From CAZDHT01 sp964505325 (GTDB lineage: Bacteria; Planctomycetota; PUPC01), in contig CAZDHT010000083.1 in the NCBI GenBank assembly GCA_964505325.1, positions 1 to 18,475 of the forward strand: a stretch of 18,475 nucleotides of DNA. The letters run 5' to 3'. Positions within the stretch are counted from its first letter, which is position 1. Each line of letters opens with the position of its first letter. The position numbers and the translations under genes were made by a program. The notes under the pieces are model-generated. The model made no database searches and was not told the DNA's origin. It was given only the letters and a program-made list of their open reading frames with translations. Below, one piece after another: positions 15,464 through 18,475 of this stretch.

Positions 15464-17071
15464 GTGCAGACCGAGCGACAGATGATCCCGATGCGCGACG
15501 GCGTACGGCTGGAGACGTTCGTCTACCGGCCGGATGGCGATGGGCCGTTCCCGGCGCTGCTGGCGCGGTGCATGTACGGCACGAAGGGCCCGGAGGGCAA
15601 GGCGGCCCGCTTCGTCGAGGCCGGCTACGCGGTGGCGCTCCAGAACGTCCGCGGCCGGCTCGGCTCGGAGGGCGACCTCCCCGGCCGGAGCTCGACGCCC
15701 GAGGACGGCGTCGACACCATCGCGTGGCTGAGCCAGCAGCCGTGGTGCAACGGCCGCGTCGGCACGTTCGGCGGCTCGGCCCTCGCCCGCGTGCAGACGG
15801 CAACCGCGTTCCTGGCCCATCCGGCGCACCGGGCGATGTGCCCGCAGGTGCTGCCGTTTGGGATGATGAGCCGGCTGGGTGGGGCGCTGATGGTCCACCA
15901 GCCGCCAATGTGGCTGTACTACGCGCAGAGCGGGCCGGACCTCTGCCCCTACGACCAGATCGACTGGATGCCGCATCTCTTCAAACTCCCGGTCGTCGAC
16001 ATCCTGAACGAGCTGGGCGGACCCATCGACATGTATCGCGACATCGTGACGAACCGGCGGGGGTACTTCGACCTCGCCGGCCAGGACGAGTTCGGGAAGC
16101 TCCACACGCCGAACCTGATGGTCACCGGCTGGTACGACCACTGCGGCACCGGGCCCATCGATTTCTTCACGATGACGCACGAGCACGGTTCGGAGTTCCA
16201 GCGGCGGAACACGCACTTGGTCATCGGGCCGTGGGACCATAGCTGCACGCCGGACGTGATCGAGGAGTATGACTTCGGGCCGGACGCCCATCGCGACCAC
16301 TTCGCGGCCGAACTGGCGTTCTTCAACCGGCATCTGAAAGACCAGGTGCCGGCGCTCTTGCCGCCCGTCCGCATCTTCGTGATGGGCCGGAACGAATGGC
16401 GCGACGAAGCCGCCTGGCCGCTGCGACGCGCCGTCGAGACCCCGTTCTTCATCCACGCCGACGGGACGCTGTCGACGACCCCGCCGCGGGACGAGCCGCC
16501 CGACACGTTCACCTACGATCCGGCCGATCCGGTGCCGACGATTGGCGGGGCGAACTCCGGCCCGGCGCGGGCGCTGCCGATGGGACGCGGCCCGCGCGAT
16601 CAGCGGCCCGTGCTCGACCGTGCCGACGTGCTGCTCTATCAGAGCGACCCGCTGGCCGAGCCGCTCGAGGTCACCGGCCCGCTTAAGATGGTCCTCTTCG
16701 CCGCATCGTCGGCGGTGGACACCGATTTCACCGCGAAGCTGATGGACGTTGCGCCGGACGGCGACGCGCGGCTGCTGGCCGACGGTGTGGTCCGCGCCCG
16801 CTACCGCAACGGCGTCGACTCCCCCCAACTCCTCACGCCCGGCGCGGTGGTCCATTACGAGATCGACCTGTGGTTCACCAGCAACGAGTTCGGGACCGGC
16901 CACCGCATCGCCGTCGCGGTGTCGAGCAGCAACTTCCCGCGCATCGACCGCAACCTGAACACCGGCGGCGACAACGTCCGCGACAGCAAGTTCGTGACCG
17001 CGAACCAGACCATCTTCCACGACGCATTGCGCCCGTCGCACCTGGTGCTGCCGGTAATCCCCGTGAACTGA
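15464..17071 (+). CDS. CocE/NonD family (X-Pro dipeptidyl-peptidase S15-like) hydrolase
   Basis: 535 residues from a GTG, preceded by GAGGA at the upstream gene's stop; no signal peptide. The N-terminal alpha/beta-hydrolase domain begins with the family strand 'IPMRDGVRLETFVYRPDG'. The nucleophile elbow is GRVGTFGGSALAR (Ser105), then VTGWYDHCGTG (Asp225) and IGPWDHSC (His259), matching the CocE/NonD triad. The C-terminal jelly-roll (~330-535) has the hallmark strand DPLAEPLEVTGP, then DTDFTAKL-DVAPDG and GVVRARYR. Family members hydrolyse esters or amides (cocaine esterase, cephalosporin-type acylases, X-Pro peptidases). One oddity: the usual G-G-S-Y-x-G elbow is here G-G-S-A-L-A. Here it probably removes an acyl or amide group from a glycan breakdown product (inferred). 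It lies 11 bases before another alpha/beta hydrolase gene. Confidence 0.93.
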   Translation: MQTERQMIPMRDGVRLETFVYRPDGDGPFPALLARCMYGTKGPEGKAARFVEAGYAVALQNVRGRLGSEGDLPGRSSTPEDGVDTIAWLSQQPWCNGRVGTFGGSALARVQTATAFLAHPAHRAMCPQVLPFGMMSRLGGALMVHQPPMWLYYAQSGPDLCPYDQIDWMPHLFKLPVVDILNELGGPIDMYRDIVTNRRGYFDLAGQDEFGKLHTPNLMVTGWYDHCGTGPIDFFTMTHEHGSEFQRRNTHLVIGPWDHSCTPDVIEEYDFGPDAHRDHFAAELAFFNRHLKDQVPALLPPVRIFVMGRNEWRDEAAWPLRRAVETPFFIHADGTLSTTPPRDEPPDTFTYDPADPVPTIGGANSGPARALPMGRGPRDQRPVLDRADVLLYQSDPLAEPLEVTGPLKMVLFAASSAVDTDFTAKLMDVAPDGDARLLADGVVRARYRNGVDSPQLLTPGAVVHYEIDLWFTSNEFGTGHRIAVAVSSSNFPRIDRNLNTGGDNVRDSKFVTANQTIFHDALRPSHLVLPVIPVN

Positions 17072-17076
17072 GGAGA
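17071..17076 (+). promoter_or_regulatory. Shine-Dalgarno site fixing the start at 17083
   Basis: AGGAGA overlaps the TGA of the previous gene and sits 6 bases before ATG 17083. The same frame is open back to 16870 inside the preceding gene, so this site decides the start. Confidence 0.75.
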
Positions 17077-17082
17077 ACGACG

Positions 17083-18132
17083 ATGGCAGAGTCCCGGTTC
17101 CAGACCCATCCGCACATGCGGCGACGATGGAAAAGGGTCGGCCGCAAGCTGGCGTTCGACGCGCGCGATGTCGCGGCGTGGCGGCGCAAGCTGCGACGCA
17201 AGCTCCGCGGACTGACCGGCTACGACACGATGCAACCCGCGCCGCTGCGGCCGAAGATCACCGAGGAGGTCGAGCTGGACGACCACGTCCGCCAGCGGGT
17301 CGAGATCCAGACCGAGCCGGGGATGGTGATGCCGCTGTTCGTGCTGATGCCGAAGAGCACGCCTGGCCCGTGGCCGGCGGTGATGTGCCCGCACGGTCAC
17401 GGCCAGAGCGGGGGCAAGTGGGCGGTCGCCGGCTGCCGCCACCTGCCCGGCCTGGCCGAGACCATCGAGCAGCACAACTACGACTACGGCGTGCAGTTCG
17501 CCCGCGCCGGCCTGATCGCGTTCTGCCCCGACGCGCGGGGCTTCGGCGAGCGGCAGGAGGAGGCGTCGCAGGACGACCCTCTCGCCCAATCCTGCCGGTG
17601 GATCAACAACATGGCCTTACCGCTCGGGCAAACCATCACCGGCATGTGGGCGTGGGACTTGCATCGCTTGGCCGATTACATCGCCACGCGCGAAGACTGC
17701 GTGCCCGGCCGGGTCGGCTGCGCGGGGCTGTCCGGCGGCGGGCTCCAGACGCTCTGGGCGACGGCGCTGGACGACCGCATCCGCTGCGCCGTCGTCAGCG
17801 GCTACTTCTACGGATACAAAGAGTCGCTGCTCGACCAGCACACCAACTGCTCCTGCAACTACGTGCCGCATCTCTACGAGTACGCGGACATGGGCGACAT
17901 CGGCGCGCTGATCGCGCCAAGGCCGCTGGTCATTGAGACGGGGACCCTCGACACTCTCAACGGTGCGAGCGGCCTGGCGAACGTGAAGTCGCAGGTGCGG
18001 ATCACGCGCCGCGCCTACCGGCTGCTCGGCGCCGGGCGCCATCTGGAGCATGTCATCTTCGAGGGCGAGCACCGCTGGGACGGCACCGTCGCGATCCCGT
18101 TCATGAAGCGGCACCTGTCCGAGGGCACGTGA
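17083..18132 (+). CDS. Alpha/beta hydrolase, acetyl-xylan-esterase / dienelactone-hydrolase-like
   Basis: 349 residues starting at ATG 17083; upstream open frame back to 16870 is rejected. There is no signal peptide; the first ~45 residues are very basic (RRRWKRVGRKL..., RRKLRRKLRG). The alpha/beta-hydrolase core shows an oxyanion-side 'MCPHGHGQSGGKW' segment, 'CPDARGFGER', the nucleophile elbow GCAGLSGGGLQ (Ser217), the acid strand RPLVIETGTLD (Asp290) and the histidine loop EGEHRWDG (His330). The pattern fits the abhydrolase_7/acetyl-xylan-esterase group, common in Planctomycetota glycan loci. It probably removes an ester decoration such as acetyl from an imported sugar (inferred). It ends the tight gene run; its TGA overlaps a possible GTG start of the next small ORF. 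Confidence 0.9.
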   Translation: MAESRFQTHPHMRRRWKRVGRKLAFDARDVAAWRRKLRRKLRGLTGYDTMQPAPLRPKITEEVELDDHVRQRVEIQTEPGMVMPLFVLMPKSTPGPWPAVMCPHGHGQSGGKWAVAGCRHLPGLAETIEQHNYDYGVQFARAGLIAFCPDARGFGERQEEASQDDPLAQSCRWINNMALPLGQTITGMWAWDLHRLADYIATREDCVPGRVGCAGLSGGGLQTLWATALDDRIRCAVVSGYFYGYKESLLDQHTNCSCNYVPHLYEYADMGDIGALIAPRPLVIETGTLDTLNGASGLANVKSQVRITRRAYRLLGAGRHLEHVIFEGEHRWDGTVAIPFMKRHLSEGT

Positions 18133-18141
18133 CCGGACGGC

Positions 18142-18169
18142 TTGCGTCGCTCCGCAGCGCGCGTATAAT
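18142..18169 (+). promoter_or_regulatory. Predicted sigma-70-type promoter (TTGCGT - 16 - TATAAT)
   Basis: A perfect TATAAT (18164-18169) lies 16 bases after TTGCGT (18142-18147), just past the end of the esterase gene. In such G+C-rich DNA a consensus -10 box in one of the few gaps is notable. The expected transcription start, about 7 bases downstream, falls at 18176-18177, on the ATG of the small ORF. Confidence 0.55.
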
Positions 18170-18176
18170 CAACATC

Positions 18177-18338
18177 ATGAAAGAGCGAAGGCGGCAAGTT
18201 CGCCGCCAGAGACTGGTGCGGAACCTCTTTGCGTACCTCAACCGCCGCGACCTCTTCCGGAAGGGCCGGCGGAAGGACGAGGCGAAGTATCACGAAGGTG
18301 CTGACTGGTTCGAGCGGGAAGAGAACAGGTCGGGCTAG
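18177..18338 (+). CDS. Small highly basic hypothetical protein, possibly leaderless
   Basis: 53 residues, rich in Arg and Lys in the first 35 (MKERRRQVRRQRLVRNL...) and more acidic near the end (EGADWFEREE). I do not recognise a family, and no signal peptide or membrane segment is seen. No Shine-Dalgarno sequence precedes ATG 18177, and the predicted promoter would start transcription at or next to that ATG, so a leaderless message is possible. An alternative is initiation at GTG 18129, which overlaps the previous stop as GTGA, giving 69 residues translated by coupling; its extra N-terminus (TGRLASLRSARIINI) looks unremarkable. The charge pattern could suit nucleic-acid or ribosome binding, but nothing shows it. 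The gene itself is uncertain because it is short. Confidence 0.5.
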   Translation: MKERRRQVRRQRLVRNLFAYLNRRDLFRKGRRKDEAKYHEGADWFEREENRSG

Positions 18339-18355
18339 GCCGCGATGAGCGCGGT
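18339..18355 (+). terminator. Short GC hairpin after the small ORF (weak terminator candidate)
   Basis: CCGCG (18340-18344) can pair with CGCGG (18350-18354) around a 5-base ATGAG loop, extended by a G-T wobble. It follows the stop at 18336-18338 directly but has no T-run, so it is at best a weak or Rho-dependent stop. Confidence 0.2.
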
Positions 18356-18475
18356 CCGTGTGCAAGCTTCAGATGGCGAGCCCGGCCGTTCCCCGGAAGT
18401 GAAATCCGATCTGTACAGAAAGCCGCCCCGGCCGGAGAACCGCGAGTGTGGGCGGGGGGGGGGGGGGGCTGTTTG
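18345..18475 (+). other. Contig-end stretch: open frame without recognisable product
   Basis: From ATG 18345 a frame stays open to the window end (43 codons: MSAVRVQASDGEPGRS...). The ATG lies in the hairpin loop, there is no ribosome binding site, the last part is poly-glycine from the G-run, and no family is recognisable. It could be the start of a real gene cut by the contig end, but chance openness in G+C-rich DNA is as likely. Confidence 0.15.
18454..18468 (+). repeat. Homopolymer run of 15 G at contig end
   Basis: Fifteen consecutive G lie 7 bases from the window end. Such runs at contig ends commonly come from no-signal calls in two-colour sequencing or from assembly breaks, so the bases from about 18450 on should be treated as unreliable. 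Confidence 0.8.

Noticed and set aside
14837..17041. Open frame of 734 codons on the minus strand
   Set aside because: It is antisense to the BNR and CocE genes, whose motifs are unambiguous, and its own translation shows only shadow-type composition.
2..18132. Classical Bacteroidota-type polysaccharide utilisation locus
   Set aside because: No SusC/SusD-like, TonB-dependent or hybrid two-component gene is present in the window.

Overview
This 18.5 kb window is strongly G+C rich (about two thirds by eye). It reads as one dense, co-directional block of accessory metabolism from an uncultured-type bacterium. The combination of DUF4091/GH123-like hydrolases, BNR-repeat (sialidase-like) proteins, secreted Kelch-like beta-propellers and CocE/NonD hydrolases is typical of Planctomycetota and related groups (other PVC bacteria, Armatimonadota and similar lineages). 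No taxonomic marker gene is present, so this placement is inference. I see no tRNA, rRNA, CRISPR array, insertion sequence, transporter, sulfatase, SusC/SusD pair or regulator.

Layout, all on the + strand: a 5'-truncated BNR protein (2-979); a larger BNR protein with an N-terminal CBM-like domain (1011-3194); five consecutive Kelch-like beta-propeller proteins (3214-4464, 4461-5714, 5730-6944, 6949-8277, 8274-9371); a DUF4091/GH123-like glycosidase (9398-11080); a GH30-like glycosidase with three tandem Ig/REJ-like repeats (11126-13285); a transglutaminase-like protein (13295-14158); a second type of BNR protein (14162-15454); a CocE/NonD hydrolase (15464-17071); and an acetyl-xylan-esterase/dienelactone-hydrolase-like enzyme (17083-18132). 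The 13 genes are separated by at most 45 bases, with two ATGA overlaps and no credible internal terminator, so they look like one operon whose promoter lies upstream of the window. After it come a consensus-like sigma-70 promoter, a 53-residue basic ORF that may be leaderless, and a contig end with a 15-G run that is probably artefactual.

Working model (inference): the proteins with signal peptides or lipoboxes bind and cut a complex glycan outside the cytoplasm. The three proteins without export signals (transglutaminase-like, CocE-like, esterase-like) would process imported fragments. The substrate cannot be read from the sequence; a GalNAc-containing or otherwise decorated glycan would fit the GH123-like and sialidase-like folds.

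The most unusual feature is the five-gene array of exported beta-propellers. Three are close paralogues, one is a reduced lipoprotein-like member that keeps the first-blade histidine motif, and one is a divergent member that lacks it. I cannot assign their function, and they are the best candidates here for an undescribed glycan-binding or glycan-cleaving family.
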